A stretch of 64,000 nucleotides of DNA from Diphasiastrum complanatum (GCA_029204225.1 CM055104.1:41259390-41323389); one strand, 5' to 3'; shown: positions 45,180 to 56,766, counted from the first letter of the stretch. The notes: generated from the letters alone by a model not told the origin. Made by a program: numbers and translations.

Positions 45180-45792
45180 ATCCACACGAATTTGGGCTTT
45201 CAGCCTGAACCTTTTTTGGGGGAGAAGAAAGAGAAAAAACTCGAAGTTGTAGATGACTGGTTAACCAAGTGGACCGGTTATTTTAATCTACATGGAATTT
45301 GTGAAGAAAAAAAGATTGAGAGTGTTATTCTGTTCTTCCGTGGGAAAGCTTCGTCATGGTGGCATGATCTGCAACCTAAATCTACCACATGGGATGAGTT
45401 TATGGAAGTGTTCAAAAAGTCGTTTGTGGTTGTAGACGACTCGGATTTCTACCAAAGATTCGTTAACTGCAAAATGGGTACTCGAAGATGGACTCGTACT
45501 TGCAAGATTTTATGGATTTATGGAATAAAGTTCCCTCATTCAATGCAAAACTGGCACTATGGCAGTTTATCCTAGGTTTGCCTGCAGATTATTGGAATGA
45601 GTGCAAGCGTACTATGCTTCATACTTTCGATGAAGGCGTACGAGTTGCAAAAGCGTATGATTCCACAGTGGTGGCATCTAGGAAGCAATTACAGGCTAAT
45701 CCATTTGGATCATCTGGACCCAGCCAGAAGAAAGAAAAGAAAAGAGTTTGTAGGAATAAAAAATCCAAGTATTTCGATGAACTAGATCAAGT
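45180..45792 (+). pseudogene. Gypsy B gag (5' part), interrupted by copia B
   Basis: Retrotransposon gag domain: DDWLTKWTGYFNLHG, FFRGKASSWWHDL, WDEFMEVFKKSF. A frameshift near 45480 is followed by YLQDFMDLWNKVPSF and LGLPADYWNECK in the next frame, then a basic tail ending FDELDQ where copia B begins. Its continuation is at 57343. Confidence 0.85.
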
Positions 45793-47242
45793 TGTTGGAA
45801 ATTAAGCCCACAGTTGCCTCCTTGGTGAATGACTAATTTCTATTTCGTGATTCTTCCTGCACGTTTATTGATCTTTGATCTAGGGTCAGGTGAAACCTAT
45901 TTTGGGTTCAAAGTCTGGTCATCTGATACCTACAGGAATCACAAACTTAGACAACCAATTTATTTGAAGAACGTATACAACGGGCTTCCGGCTGATCTCC
46001 AGCAAAGGATAACCAATCCTGTCATAATTTCAAGTTCAGATGTTAAGTTCAATAATTTGATGTCATTGAAGACTTGGCCATCTTCAAGGACTTCCACGAA
46101 ATTAGCATTTAGAATAAGTCTGCAGAAATACATTGCTTTCGCGACAGTCTGCAAAAATACTCTCTAAGTGCCACGACAATTTGCAGAAATGAACATTGTT
46201 TTCAATAGCTTCGGCTTTTTCGCATTTTTTCGAAATGCGACACTTGCATAGTTCAAAAGTTTAACTGCTCTTAACACCTTTGGTTTTTTCGTATTTTTTT
46301 CGAAAAGTGCAAAGAGAGAAAATCCCCGAAGGTCATCTATTTTCATAAGTTAAACTGTTTCAAGGGCACCTTTGGTTTTTTCGCAAAATCTCGAAGAGAG
46401 AGAAAATACCGAAGGTCGTCTATTTTTTAACGAGGAACATTCCATCACTTCCCAAAATTTTCGAAGTGAGAGAAAACCACTTCACGTAAAATGTGAAATG
46501 AGAGAATTTGCGACATCCTCGTCAACGTCAACGTTTCTGATTTGTTGACCGTATATATGTTGTGTACAGTTGTCACAAAAGCCATATACTTTCAAGTACA
46601 ACGGCTTTCCTAATCAGGTGACAATCATTCAATGTAATTAATACACGGATGAAATCTATAAATAGATCACAGATTACGGGTTGCTCCGTCCATGAGACAC
46701 ATTGTTTGAGCATCCCAATTACGCCGTTAGTTTTTGTTGTAATTGTTATTTTGTATTGTGCTTCAGTGTAATATAACAGCAGCTTGTTTTTATCTGTATA
46801 CAACGTAGATGAATGCTTGTTGTGATTGAATGCACTTTCATTATTGTTTGATCGTGCTTGTTTACTCACTCTGATCAGAACACGGACGTCTACGACTCCT
46901 TAGTTTCTGATCAGATGATGGTTGTCTTTGACGCCTGAGGAACTCGTGTTATCATATTGCTCTTCCATTCATTTCAAAACTATACTTCACATTGAATTAG
47001 ATTTTAGTAGCACCACACACAAACCATCTCTAATCTCTTCGGTGGACTGTACTCTTATTTCAGAGTGTGAATTAATTTTTAAGATCTTGTTGGGCAATTA
47101 GAACACTTAAGACTGTGATTACATTTAGCATAAGCTGTCTATTAGACTGTTTTTTCATTTAGCAGCTGATTAGAACAGGAGAGTTGTTTCGCAATATTCC
47201 TGCTCTCTTCTCCGTTCACGTTCTTCTATCTCCTTTGCCCCA
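45793..47242 (+). repeat. 5' LTR of copia B (about 1.45 kb)
   Basis: Starts TGTTGG and ends ..GCCCCA just before the primer site. Contains a TATA box TATAAATA at 46657-46664 and internal repeats of the CCGAAGGTC(A/G)TCTATTTT segment (near 46325 and 46410). The first 552 bases match the 3' copy. Confidence 0.75.
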
Positions 47243-47248
47243 TCAGAT

Positions 47249-47260
47249 TGGTATCAAGGC
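47249..47260 (+). other. Primer binding site of copia B
   Basis: TGGTATCAAGGC, one insertion or change away from the usual TGGTATCAGAGC, six bases after the LTR end. Confidence 0.7.
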
Positions 47261-47312
47261 ATAGCCCAAATAAACCGAGAGATTAAGTTTGTTCTATTTG
47301 TATACTGTTATC

Positions 47313-48180
47313 ATGTCTCATATAGGTAGCTCGTCATCTTCATCACTCAGTGAAGCTAGAGTCATTTACAAGTTCAATGGTTCTAACTTCTACATTTGGA
47401 AGTTAAAACTTAGAATGATGTTGATAGATAGAGATCTTTGGGATGTAGTAGAAGGTGCAGACCTGAAACCAGAAGATGGTGATCAAGCAAAGGCCTAGAG
47501 GATCAAAGATCATAAGGCCCTAGCATGTATCACACTCAATCTAGTCGACTCCCAAATATCTCACGTCACCACGTGTAAAACCTCTAAGGAAGCACTGGAC
47601 TTGTTATCAAATATTTATGAGACTCACAATGTAACCACGAGATTACATCTTAGAAGGAAGTTCTTTACTCTTAGCATGTCTGATTCTACTGCCATCACTT
47701 CTCACAACAACAGCTTCAAATCTCTATTAGATTAGTTATCAGCTGTAGGATGTTCTATTCAAGATGATGATGCCATTATGACCTTGCTTTCTTCTCTTCC
47801 AAAGTCTTATGAGCACTTTGTGGTGATGATCTCCACACAACCCGACCTCACTCTTCAAAAGGTGATCGGTCATCTTCTTCAAGAAGAAATACGGAGAAAG
47901 ACTAGCAGCCTGTCCATCAAAGACAAATTCATGGCTCTATACACCAAGAGGAAAAACTATTTCAAGGGCAAGAATCAAGTGCAGTAGCAATAGTAGAAGC
48001 CTCACACTCAAGGTGAGCATGGTGGAAAGCTTTTCTACAGATATTGCAAAAGAACCAATCACAACATCAAGGAGTGTCACATCCGCATCTACAACGAGGC
48101 GAAGAACCAACAACAATAACAGCAGGCAGGCTCCTCCAATGCAGCAAATTCAAGGAGTCAGATACACACTTGTTAATGGC
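47313..48180 (+). pseudogene. Copia B gag (UBN2-type), with stops
   Basis: Starts MSHIGSSSSSSLSEARV, then FNGSNFYIWKLKLRMML and WDVVEGADLK. Stops at 47497 and 47732 interrupt the UBN2-like region (KEALDLLSNIYETHNVTTR; LLSSLPKSYEHFV). A zinc-knuckle-like YCKRTNHNIKECH lies near 48040-48080 in another frame. Confidence 0.85.
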
Positions 48181-48184
48181 TTAC

Positions 48185-49500
48185 AACAACAGCGTAGACT
48201 ATGATAGCTGGTACCTGGATAGCGATGCTACCCAACACATGGCCTCTCGTAAGGAATGGTTTACAGAGTACACAGCTTACAGTAGAGACCAATTCATCTT
48301 CCTCGGAGATTCTAGCACCATACGCGTGGAAGGCAAAGGAGCAGTGAAGATCAGCTTCAACAACAATCTATCCATTTCTGTTCCTAACGTCCTTCACGTT
48401 CTTCAATTATCAAAGAATCTGTTATCAGTCTCTAAGATAACTGATGAGAGCTACACTGTTACTTTCTCATCTGAGTAGTCTACAATAGTCGAGGAAGATA
48501 CTACTCTGACTACATGCACTAGAGTCGGAAACTTTTATGTACTCTCTAATTCAGTTGCCTTAGCTAGTATCTCTAATGAAAATGTAAACAATAGTGCTAA
48601 TTTGTGGCATAGTCGATTTGGACACGTGAATACAAGATCACTTTCTTATATGCGTTGTAATAATTTAGTTGATGGTTTGTATTTCCCGTCTTCATTAGAT
48701 AGGAAATATTTCTTTTGTGAATCATACATCTATGGGAAGCACTCTAGAAGCAAGTTTCCAAAATCACACTCCATCAAAACAAAGCATGTATTAGATCTTG
48801 TACATAGTGATCTCTATGGTCCAATGCCAACTCCATCATTGGGAGATGCAATCTATTTTATCACATTCATAGATGACTATTCTAGATCGTCTACAATCAT
48901 GTTCATTAAGCACAAATCTGAAGCCTTTGAATGCTTCAAGAGATTCAAGGCCATGGCTGAGACACAAACGTCTAGGAAAGTGAAGGCACTCTGAATTGGT
49001 GGTGGCGGCGAATACATCTCTAACGAGATGTCCGACTACATGGCTGAACATGGTATTAGAAGACAGTTCACCACTTCCTATTCACCTCAACAGAACGAGA
49101 TTGTAGAAAAGAAGAATTGAACTCTTCTCAACTCAGCCAAATTCATGCTACATCAAGCACACCTACCTGCGAAGTTTTGGGCAGAAGTTACTGCCACAGC
49201 CTGTTACGTGTAGAACAGATTCAGCACCAAAGCCGTTTACAACAAGACTCCTCATGAAGTTTGGCATGGGCACAAGCCTAGTGTCCACCACTTAAAAACC
49301 TCTGGTTGTATATGTTTTGTTCACATTCCTAAACAGCTTAGGAAGAAGATGGACCATAGAACAAATAAATATATTTTCATTGGCTATCCTGATGAACATA
49401 AATCTTATAAAGTTTAAGATCCATCCACCAATGTAGTATTTGTCTCTAGGGATGTAATATTTCAAGAACATACATATTATGATTTCAAACAACAATCAAT
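48185..49500 (+). pseudogene. Copia B protease and integrase
   Basis: The protease active-site string is WYLDSDATQHM, where the usual DSGA has Asp in place of Gly, so it is probably inactive. Integrase: LWHSRFGHVNTRS with FFCESYIYGKHSR in place of the usual second CxxC (one Cys lost), HSDLYGPMPTPS, TFIDDYSRSS, then TGA at 48992 just before GGGGEYIS, further stops, and the C-part SGCICFVHIPKQLRKKMDH. Confidence 0.85.
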
Positions 49501-49510
49501 AAACGATGCT

Positions 49511-51286
49511 ATGTCATTTCATCCTATTTTACATAGCATGGATTCTTCCAACGTTGATGTTCCTTCTACAGAACCTACAGCTACAGCTACAGAAGCCGAG
49601 CAGTCGACAATACCTGTCATCAGACCAGACCAAGCTAGCTCGAACAGATCTGAAGAAATTCAAGAAGAAGCATCACCGCATCCTGGTCAACCCAACATCC
49701 GCAGATCCTCATGGACTTGGACAGTTCCTGAGAGGTATGCACCTCAATCACTTTGGACTTCATCAGAAGAACCAGAGAGCCTAGTCGAAGCAATTAACTC
49801 TAAGGATGCTGTGAAGTGGCAAGAAGCTATGGAAAGCAAGTACAACTCACTTTTAATGAATCAGACCTGGACACTAGTCGACTTCCCCACTCACAAGAGA
49901 GTTATTGACAACAAGTGGATCTTCAAGAAGAAGATCAACTCTGATGGTTCCATTGCAAAATGGAAAGCACGGCTGGTGGCTAAAGGATTCACTCAAGTCC
50001 AAGGAGTGGATTATTAAGAAATTTTCAGTCATGTCATCAAAATGCAATCAATCAAGACTCTGATTGCACTAGTAGTCATGAAAGACCTCGAAATGCACTA
50101 AATGGAAGTCAAGAAAGCATTTCTCAACGACAATGTCGAAGAGGAGTTGTACACCTTCCAACCAGAAGGATTCGAAGCCAAAAGCCAAAAGCACAAAGTG
50201 TGCAAGCTGCACAAAGCAGTCTACAGTCTGAAACATGTCACAAGAGCATGGTTCGATAGAATCAACTCTTATCTCATTCAATTAGGATTTGCAAACAATT
50301 CAGCTAACTGTAATGTTTATTCAAAGCATATAGGCACCAATTCAGTTCACATAGCTCTTTATGTAGATGATGAATATATTTTGTCTAATGACACTTCTCT
50401 TCTGCACACTACTAAGAGTGATCTGTCAAAGGAATTTGACATTATTGATTTAGGAGCTGTTCATTCTTTGCTAGGAATTCACATTACTAAAAATATACTT
50501 CAAAAAAAGATTTATCTTAGCCAGTAGGCATATCTAAAAGGCATTTTAAAAAAGTTTTATATGTCTGATTGCAAACCAGTTAATACCCCAATGGATCCAA
50601 GTATAGTATTGACTAAACCTTCTTGTGTTGAGACTGATAGTGAAGTACTCGACTTAGCGAAGTACCCTTATCATTCATTGATCGGATCTCTAATGTATGC
50701 AATGTTGTGTACTAGACCAGATTTAGCATACACTGTTAGCACATTAAGTCAATTCATGTCTAATCCTAGAATCTCTCATTGGAAAGCATTAAAGAGAGTG
50801 ATGAGATATATTCAGAGAAGTTTAGACCACATTTTATGTTACGATGGAAATGCTATCGACTCACTCGTCTTGCGAGGTTACTCCGACTCAGATTGGGGAG
50901 GAATAGTCTCTACCAGAAAATCTACCTCCGGGTTCTGTTTCTATCTAGTAGGGGGCCTGATTTCGTGGAACTCAAGAAAGCAGAAATCAGTTGCGCTTTC
51001 TTCGATAGAGGCAGAGTACATCGCAGCATGCCAAGCTTCAAAAAAAACTATATGGATCAGGTTATTACTTCACGACCTTCATCACACTCAGTTCAATGCT
51101 ACCACCATTTTGTGTGACAACTTGAGCTGTATTTCACTGTCACTGAATCCCAGATTTCATGGCAAATTCAAGCACATAGAAATCCAATATCATTTCATTC
51201 GGGAGAAAGTTTTCTCAGGGCAAGTGATCCTTCAATACTGCTCCACAACAGAAATGGTCGCAGACATCTTCACCAAAGCGCTGTGA
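49511..51286 (+). pseudogene. Copia B reverse transcriptase and RNase H
   Basis: RT: WQEAMESKYNSLLMNQTW, WIFKKKINSDGS, LVAKGFTQVQGVDY, then a TAA, MEVKKAFLND, LYVDDEYILS (active site intact, about 50358) and LLGIHITKN. RNase H after a TAG at 50526: CKPVNTPMDPS, LIGSLMYAMLCTRPDLAY, GYSDSDWGGIVSTRKST, LSSIEAEYIAAC, LCDNLSCISLSLNP, HIEIQYHFIREKV, ADIFTKAL. The last codons are where copia C is inserted. Confidence 0.92.
51277..51281 (+). other. Left target-site duplication of copia C
   Basis: AGCGC directly before the left LTR; the same five bases follow the right LTR at 56678-56682. Removing the insert restores the ADIFTKAL reading of copia B. Confidence 0.85.
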
Positions 51287-51935
51287 AGGATTTCAGATCA
51301 TTCAAGATCCAATCCATGTCCCTGATCTTTGGTTACAATAAGGAGCAAACCAACAATCCTGCCAATGTAGAAAAATCAGTATCTACATACAAAATGAGAT
51401 GAAAACTCTAATAGATACTGATCAAACATGAACCAAAACATAAAATATGTTTGTTGTCCATACAATTATAGTACCCTACTGTATTTCACATGTGTGGAAC
51501 CAAAAATAGCAATAAATGATCATTCTAGACATAGAATTGCAAGATAACATCATGAGAGTGCATCAATGAGTAGTAGAACCCAAAGAGAACCATGTATAAT
51601 GATGAAATCAGAGAGAGAAGAGAGAAGATATGTCTCTCCACGAGTTACATCCTTTTATAGAGTGTCCAAACCCTATTTGGCCACTTGGCTTTCCCTCCAA
51701 AATGTAAACCCTACTATTTTTGGGTCTAGATTCAATGTACCCAAAGTACAAATTTGAATCTCTCTCAAACTTGACTACCAACTTTCCCACACTTTCAAAA
51801 AGTGTTTATTGAATGTATTCTAAACTAATATAACTTCAAAAAGTCTATCTCTAAGTCTAAAATGAGTTTTGGCCTCTTATTGACAATTTACCAAAATATG
51901 ACTAAACTAGACTAAACTAGTTGAAATCTCTCACA
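51282..51935 (-). repeat. 3' LTR of copia C (654 bp)
   Basis: Pairs with 56024-56677. By eye a difference occurs every 20-30 bases, so the insertion is not very recent. Confidence 0.88.
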
Positions 51936-52689
51936 CTCCCTCTTCAACTAGTTTTGGCATAGTTTTAACCATACTACTTTGATTCAACTTTAGAATGATC
52001 TTCATCCTAAGTATAGATCTCTTTTCTAAGGTTCTAAAGTATCTTTCATAATTGATATAGAGAATAGTGTCCAAATTGGATGCTTTACTATTTCTCACAT
52101 CAATTTTACACATCAAGATATAACTAGAACATGAAGAACCAAATAGAATGTGAATGAAATGATTTCTCCATGCTTCAAACTTTGAACTCTCTGAAAAATT
52201 ATAGCAACTAAACAATAAATGTGAGTGATGACCATTTGCTTGTTTGTCTCCTCCAACTTTGTCCTTTCTTGATATGTCTCCACCATAAAACTCCATGAAT
52301 GAGCCTCCATCTCCATCTTGCCAAAAGATATCATCAAAACTTGGAAATCCATGAGTAGGTGAGTACATAAATGATGCAAATCCAGCACCACATGACTTCA
52401 TAAACCAAGTAGGTTGCACTAGTCCATCTTCAAGATCTACCTGACACAAGAAAATGACCATGAATTCACCAAAAAATGACAATCTCCAAACATTGGCATC
52501 AAGTAACTCAAAACTTGAGAACTTGATCATGGATGAGTGATATAATGAGCCTCTAATAGCTTCATTTCCATCAGCAAAACCAGCCAAGAATGCTAGTACA
52601 ACTCCAACAATAAGATATTGCAAGACAATGTAGCTAGTTTGTCTATATCTTGACAATTTGCACACATCCACATGAAATAGCTCAAACAT
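51936..52689 (-). CDS. Copia C internal ORF 3, unknown
   Basis: An open frame of about 250 codons whose end overlaps the purine tract (..KLVEEGV, stop inside the LTR). Near the start is a hydrophobic segment (YLIVGVVLAFLAGFA). The position matches that of RNase H in a normal copia element, but I find none of its motifs (no DADW-type, EAEY or KHIE strings). Unrecognised. Confidence 0.35.
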
Positions 52690-52816
52690 GAGATAGAACA
52701 GGTAAAGTAAACTTGAATAACACTTCTTTGCTGCTCCTTTGACCTTACTTGATTCTTCAATAAGCTACAAAAACAGATTCATAACATCTTTGCCAAATAG
52801 CTTTCTTTTGATGCTC

Positions 52817-53353
52817 TTAACTAGCTCCAAATTGCCACCTTTCCTTTTGTGTTGTTGAAGCCCTTTGAGACCAAGCTTTTCCAGTATGAAAACCATTAGA
52901 ACCAATATCCACTTGCATAGCACAAGAAAATTCTCCAAAACATGTGAGTAAAGCAAAGTGAGTTGCTTCCACTTGCTTACCTTTCTCTTGATCATCAAAG
53001 ATATCAAAGATATGAATATCTTCAGACCTGAAACTCTGAAAATACTCCCTCTCAAATATATGATCTAGATCCAACAAGATCTCATCAATGCTTGATCTCA
53101 ATCTTCCATAAAGGTTAGTGAAAACAATGTCACCAATGTCACCATCATAAATCAAAAGATATATTCCAAAATTTCCATCCAACATGAAATAGAGTAGGTG
53201 AAGATGAGTATCAAACCTAATTAATCTAGCCTTCTTGAGTCCATAAAAAAACCTCAATAAGCTTACCAATGAGATCTCCCTTTCCTTGAAAAAATTGCCT
53301 CTTGATTTGCTCCATGTAGTCTTCTCCAACCAACCTTTTGCCATCTCGATCAT
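52817..53353 (-). CDS. Copia C internal ORF 2, unknown, faint RT-like string
   Basis: 178 codons on the minus strand. FFYGLKKAR followed about 35 residues later by YLLIYDGDIGD faintly recalls the LYGLKQAPRAW..LLYVDD order of copia RT, but the catalytic DD is not preserved and the remainder does not fit. Could be a highly diverged RT relic or chance. Confidence 0.3.
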   Translation of the reverse strand: MIEMAKGWLEKTTWSKSRGNFFKEREISLVSLLRFFYGLKKARLIRFDTHLHLLYFMLDGNFGIYLLIYDGDIGDIVFTNLYGRLRSSIDEILLDLDHIFEREYFQSFRSEDIHIFDIFDDQEKGKQVEATHFALLTCFGEFSCAMQVDIGSNGFHTGKAWSQRASTTQKERWQFGAS

Positions 53354-53594
53354 GAGTGATCAATTCACAATCATAGAATCCTTTGAGTTGATGAAGAGAT
53401 GTGAGATCCATACCTTGGATCTTCCCAAGAACCAATATTCCATTGCTCTTTCCCTCATAAGTCTCCCTCTTAATGACTGCATCATAAAAAGTAGAAACCT
53501 CAAAGACATTAGAAGCCATGAAAAAAATGATTAGTACCTTCAACATAAGGATGATTGAAGTACTCTCTTTTTTCAAACAAGAACTTCTACTCAA
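53226..53594 (-). CDS. Copia C internal ORF 1, unknown
   Basis: 122 codons on the minus strand, overlapping ORF 2 at its 3' end in another frame. Contains LKGFYDCELITHDRDGKRLV. No recognised domain; may be joined to ORF 2 by a frameshift. Confidence 0.28.
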   Translation of the reverse strand: MSRSSCLKKESTSIILMLKVLIIFFMASNVFEVSTFYDAVIKRETYEGKSNGILVLGKIQGMDLTSLHQLKGFYDCELITHDRDGKRLVGEDYMEQIKRQFFQGKGDLIGKLIEVFLWTQEG

Positions 53595-54415
53595 TGAATT
53601 AGGTAATGACTCATATGATAATGATTCTCACTATCATTCACAATGACATCATTCAAAGTACATCCTACTTTGAACTCTTCACATACTTCTCTTCTTCTTG
53701 ACTTGTGACTATCTCCCTCACCAAGTCTCTTGATAGAACCATTTGATCTACTCTCTTTATGAAGACATGTGACTCCACTTATTGGAAAAATGACTTTCTT
53801 GGACTCATCACAAAAGAATGTAAAAGAACCACCTTCTTCATGAATGCACCTAGCAACATCTTTTTCCATATGATCAAAGAAATCATTAGCAAGAATCTTT
53901 TCCAAGGAAGAATCTTCACCTCCATTGATGAAGTTAACTCTTTCCTTACCTTTTGCATGCTTGCACTTGCCATGAAGAACCATTGAAACACCATCATTAT
54001 CCTCAAGACTAGCCAGGTTAGCACAAAGATGAACATTTCCAAGAAGCATATTAGATCTTGACCTAGATCTAGCATAAGGAAGCTTGTTAGACTTTGCATA
54101 AGGCCCACCAATCTTATTGATGCTAAAAGGTAACTTTGAAAAGTTGAGACCAATCTCCTTTTCCATTCCATCCTTTTTGTTAGCCATAACAAAAGCATCA
54201 AGCTTGAAAATTCTATCTTGTCTATTGCCCCTAGCAACCAAGATTTCTTCCTTTGTAATGAAGCAAGCATCACCACCAAACTTTACCATATATCCTTTCT
54301 CTATCATTTGACCAACACTTAACAAATTTTTTGAAAGTGAAGGAATGTAAAGAACACCATCAAGTCTTGCTTTCCTATTAGTAGAGAGACATAGGAATTG
54401 AACCAGTACCTTCAA
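53591..54415 (-). CDS. Copia C post-protease ORF with unfamiliar C-terminal part
   Basis: The first 85 residues are standard copia sequence between protease and integrase (GVLYIPSLSKNLLSVGQMIE, ITKEEILVARG, RIFKLDAF). After that the integrase zinc domain LWHRRLGH should follow but does not; about 190 unfamiliar residues come instead (for example HGKCKHAKGKERVNF, FFDHMEKDVARCIHEEG, FTFFCDESKKV). It is joined to the gag-protease frame by a one-base shift near 54390. Confidence 0.55.
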   Translation of the reverse strand: MKVLVQFLCLSTNRKARLDGVLYIPSLSKNLLSVGQMIEKGYMVKFGGDACFITKEEILVARGNRQDRIFKLDAFVMANKKDGMEKEIGLNFSKLPFSINKIGGPYAKSNKLPYARSRSRSNMLLGNVHLCANLASLEDNDGVSMVLHGKCKHAKGKERVNFINGGEDSSLEKILANDFFDHMEKDVARCIHEEGGSFTFFCDESKKVIFPISGVTCLHKESRSNGSIKRLGEGDSHKSRRREVCEEFKVGCTLNDVIVNDSENHYHMSHYLIH

Positions 54416-55430
54416 TCACACACTCACCACCATTGGCCATGTGAATTGCTTTCTTGGCTCCGTCATAAGTGACCAAAGAAGTAAAGAACTCCTTGTGACT
54501 AGTCATGTGTGAACTAGCTCCACTATCAATCCACCATGAATCTTTGTCACCTTCACTTGATATTGGACTTGAAGAACACATCAAAAGAGAATCACCACCA
54601 CCTAGATCCTCATCATTAGTAGTAAAGTTGATTTGCTTGCTACCTTCATCTCTTTGCTTCTTCAAACATTCATTTGCAAAATGTCTTTTGATTCCACAAT
54701 AAAAGCATTTAAACTTTGACTTATCTTTCTTTTTTCCGAAAGAGGAAGTCTCACCTTGATCTTGCCCTTTAGACCACTTTCCTTTGCCTTTGCCCTTGAA
54801 CTTGCCTTTGATGAACATAGCATCCTCTTCATAATGAGATGTTGATGTAGATCCATCTCCTCTTGATTGAAGCCTATACTCCTCATTCACCAAGGTCTCT
54901 TGCAAATCCACAATACTTGGCAAAGTCTTTTGAATAGCAAAACTTTGAACAAGATTAGCATGATCATCCAACAAGCCATTAAGTATAACTTGAACAAGTT
55001 TCACCTCCTTAATGCTTTCATCATTGAATGTTTTAACCCTCAAAACAAAAGCATGAGTACTCTCTTTCTTCTTTTGCAAACTTTGAAAGATTTACCTCCT
55101 AAGAGTAAGCACTCTTGATGTAGACTTGGGATCATAAAGCTTTTTCAAAGCTTCCCAAGCCTCCAAAGATGATGTGCACTTACCAACTTCCTTGAGAAGT
55201 TCATTGGTAACATTCATCTTAATCATGTGTAGAGCTTTCTTTGCCCTCTTGTCATACCTCATTTGATCTTGAGGTGCTTGAGGTCTCTCCTCCACACCTG
55301 CAACAATCTCCATCAACTCATTCATCTCCAATAACGACTCCATCCTCACCTTCCAAGTAGAATAGTTGATTGAGGTAAGCCTATCATTGCTCTCCAACAT
55401 AAAGCCACCACTTGTAGCCATGTTGAAGTG
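54378..55430 (-). pseudogene. Copia C gag and protease
   Basis: Gag starts MATSGGFMLESNDRL (about 55421), with YSTWKVRMESLLEM and EAWEALKKLYDPKSTS, then TLRR and an in-frame TAA at about 55094, continuing IFQSLQKKKES and LVQVILNGLLDDHANLVQSF. Zinc knuckle CFYCGIKRHFANEC. Protease active site WWIDSGASSHM is intact. Apart from the single stop the region is well preserved. Confidence 0.88.
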
Positions 55431-56011
55431 ACCTAATATTCTTCTTTCAACCTGTTCCAACGCACAAAGCACTCTCTTGAATGTCAACAAATGAACTCAA
55501 GAAGAAATCACAAAGATATGGAACCTCTCAAATCTCTTCTAGCACTCTAACTAGAAAATCAACACATAGAATAGTGAAATCTTGATCAACCTATTATCTA
55601 TCCTCAATCTAATGATTCTTGCCACTTCATAAGATTGAAACACACTCAAATGAAGTTCAGTAACCTCAAAAACTAGAGATCCAATCAAAATTAGGGTTTT
55701 GACAAAATCACAAAAAATTGAATATCTCAAATTCTACATGCAATTTCTAGAAACTTGATATATCTTCTTGTAGACTCCAATGAGACCTACCTAAAAAGAC
55801 CAAAAATTGTCTAATTTCAGTAAACCAAGTGTGAAATCATAATTGATCAAGTATATAATCCTATATTGAGCTTTGACCTACAAAAGATCCAATCTACATA
55901 TGCAAAAGTGTTGATTTTTGAGTAGAAATCAATCTAGCATGCTCTGGCATTGGTAACTCCTCCAAATTCTTGCTAAAGATGGCTGATCCTTTCATAACCT
56001 GAAACAGAAGA

Positions 56012-56023
56012 GCTCTAAAACCA
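56012..56023 (-). other. Primer-site-like sequence of copia C
   Basis: Minus strand TGGTTTTAGAGC directly after the 5' LTR, differing at a few bases from TGGTATCAGAGC. Confidence 0.6.
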
Positions 56024-56677
56024 TGTGAAGGATTTCAGATCATTCAAAATCCAATCCATGTCCCTGATCTTTGGTTACAATAGGGAGCAAACCAACAATC
56101 CTGCCAATGTAAAAAAATTAGCACTACATACAAAATGAGATGCAAACTCTAGTAGATACTGATCAAACATGAACCAAAACATAAAATATGTTTGCTATCC
56201 ATACAATTATAGTACCCCTACTGTATTTCACGCGTGTGGAATCGAAAATAGCAATAAATGATCATTCTACACATAGAATTGCAAGATAACATCATGAGAG
56301 TGCACCAATGAGTAGTAGAACCCAAAGAGAACCATGTATAATGATGAAATGAGAGAGAGAAGAGAGAAGATATGTCTCTCCATGAGTTACTTCCTTTTAT
56401 AGAGTATCCAAACACTATTTGGCCACTTGGCTTTCCCTCCAAAATGTAAACCCTACTATTTTTGGGGCTAGATTCAATGTACCCAAAGTTCAAATTTGAA
56501 TCTCTCTCAAACTTGACTACCAACTTTCCCACACTTTCCGAAAGTGTTTATTAAATGTATTTTGAACTAATATAACTTCAAAAAGTTTATTTCTAAGTCT
56601 AAAATGAGTTTTGGCCTCTTATTGACAATTTACCAAAATATGACTAAACTAGACTAACCTAGTTGAAATCTCTCACA
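56024..56677 (-). repeat. 5' LTR of copia C (654 bp)
   Basis: TG..CA ends, same length as the other copy, followed on the plus strand by the AGCGC duplication. Confidence 0.88.
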
Positions 56678-56766
56678 AGCGCTTTCCAGGATCAAGCACC
56701 AAAAGTTCTTCAATATGCTGAACTTGACGAAGATACCAAGGCACCACCCGTGACCTTAAGGGGGAC
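56678..56766 (+). pseudogene. Copia B polyprotein tail, TSD and polypurine tract
   Basis: Begins with the duplicated AGCGC, then the copia tail SRIKHQKFFNMLNL-like reading, and the purine tract CCTTAAGGGGGAC directly before the 3' LTR. Confidence 0.75.

Larger units (their letters stand above)
51282..56677 (-). mobile_element. Copia C: complete, apparently non-autonomous copia-type element (5.4 kb, minus strand)
   Basis: Both LTRs are 654 bases, start TGTGAAGG and end CTCTCACA on the plus strand, and are flanked by AGCGC on both sides. In minus orientation there is a primer-site-like TGGTTTTAGAGC (56023-56012) next to the 5' LTR and a purine tract GAAGAGGGAG next to the 3' LTR (51945-51936). 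Gag and protease are recognisable (55430-54380). From about 54150 to 51936 no integrase, RT or RNase H can be recognised; instead there are several unfamiliar open frames. Intact ends and TSD show it moved as a unit, presumably using enzymes from another element. Confidence 0.85.

Noticed and set aside
45829-46167. 112-codon frame repeated at 56803-57141
   Set aside because: It lies inside the two LTRs of copia B and exists twice only because the LTR does.
53779-54279. 166-codon minus frame overlapping the copia C post-protease frame
   Set aside because: Another frame over the same DNA carries the clear copia sequence, so this is a shadow.
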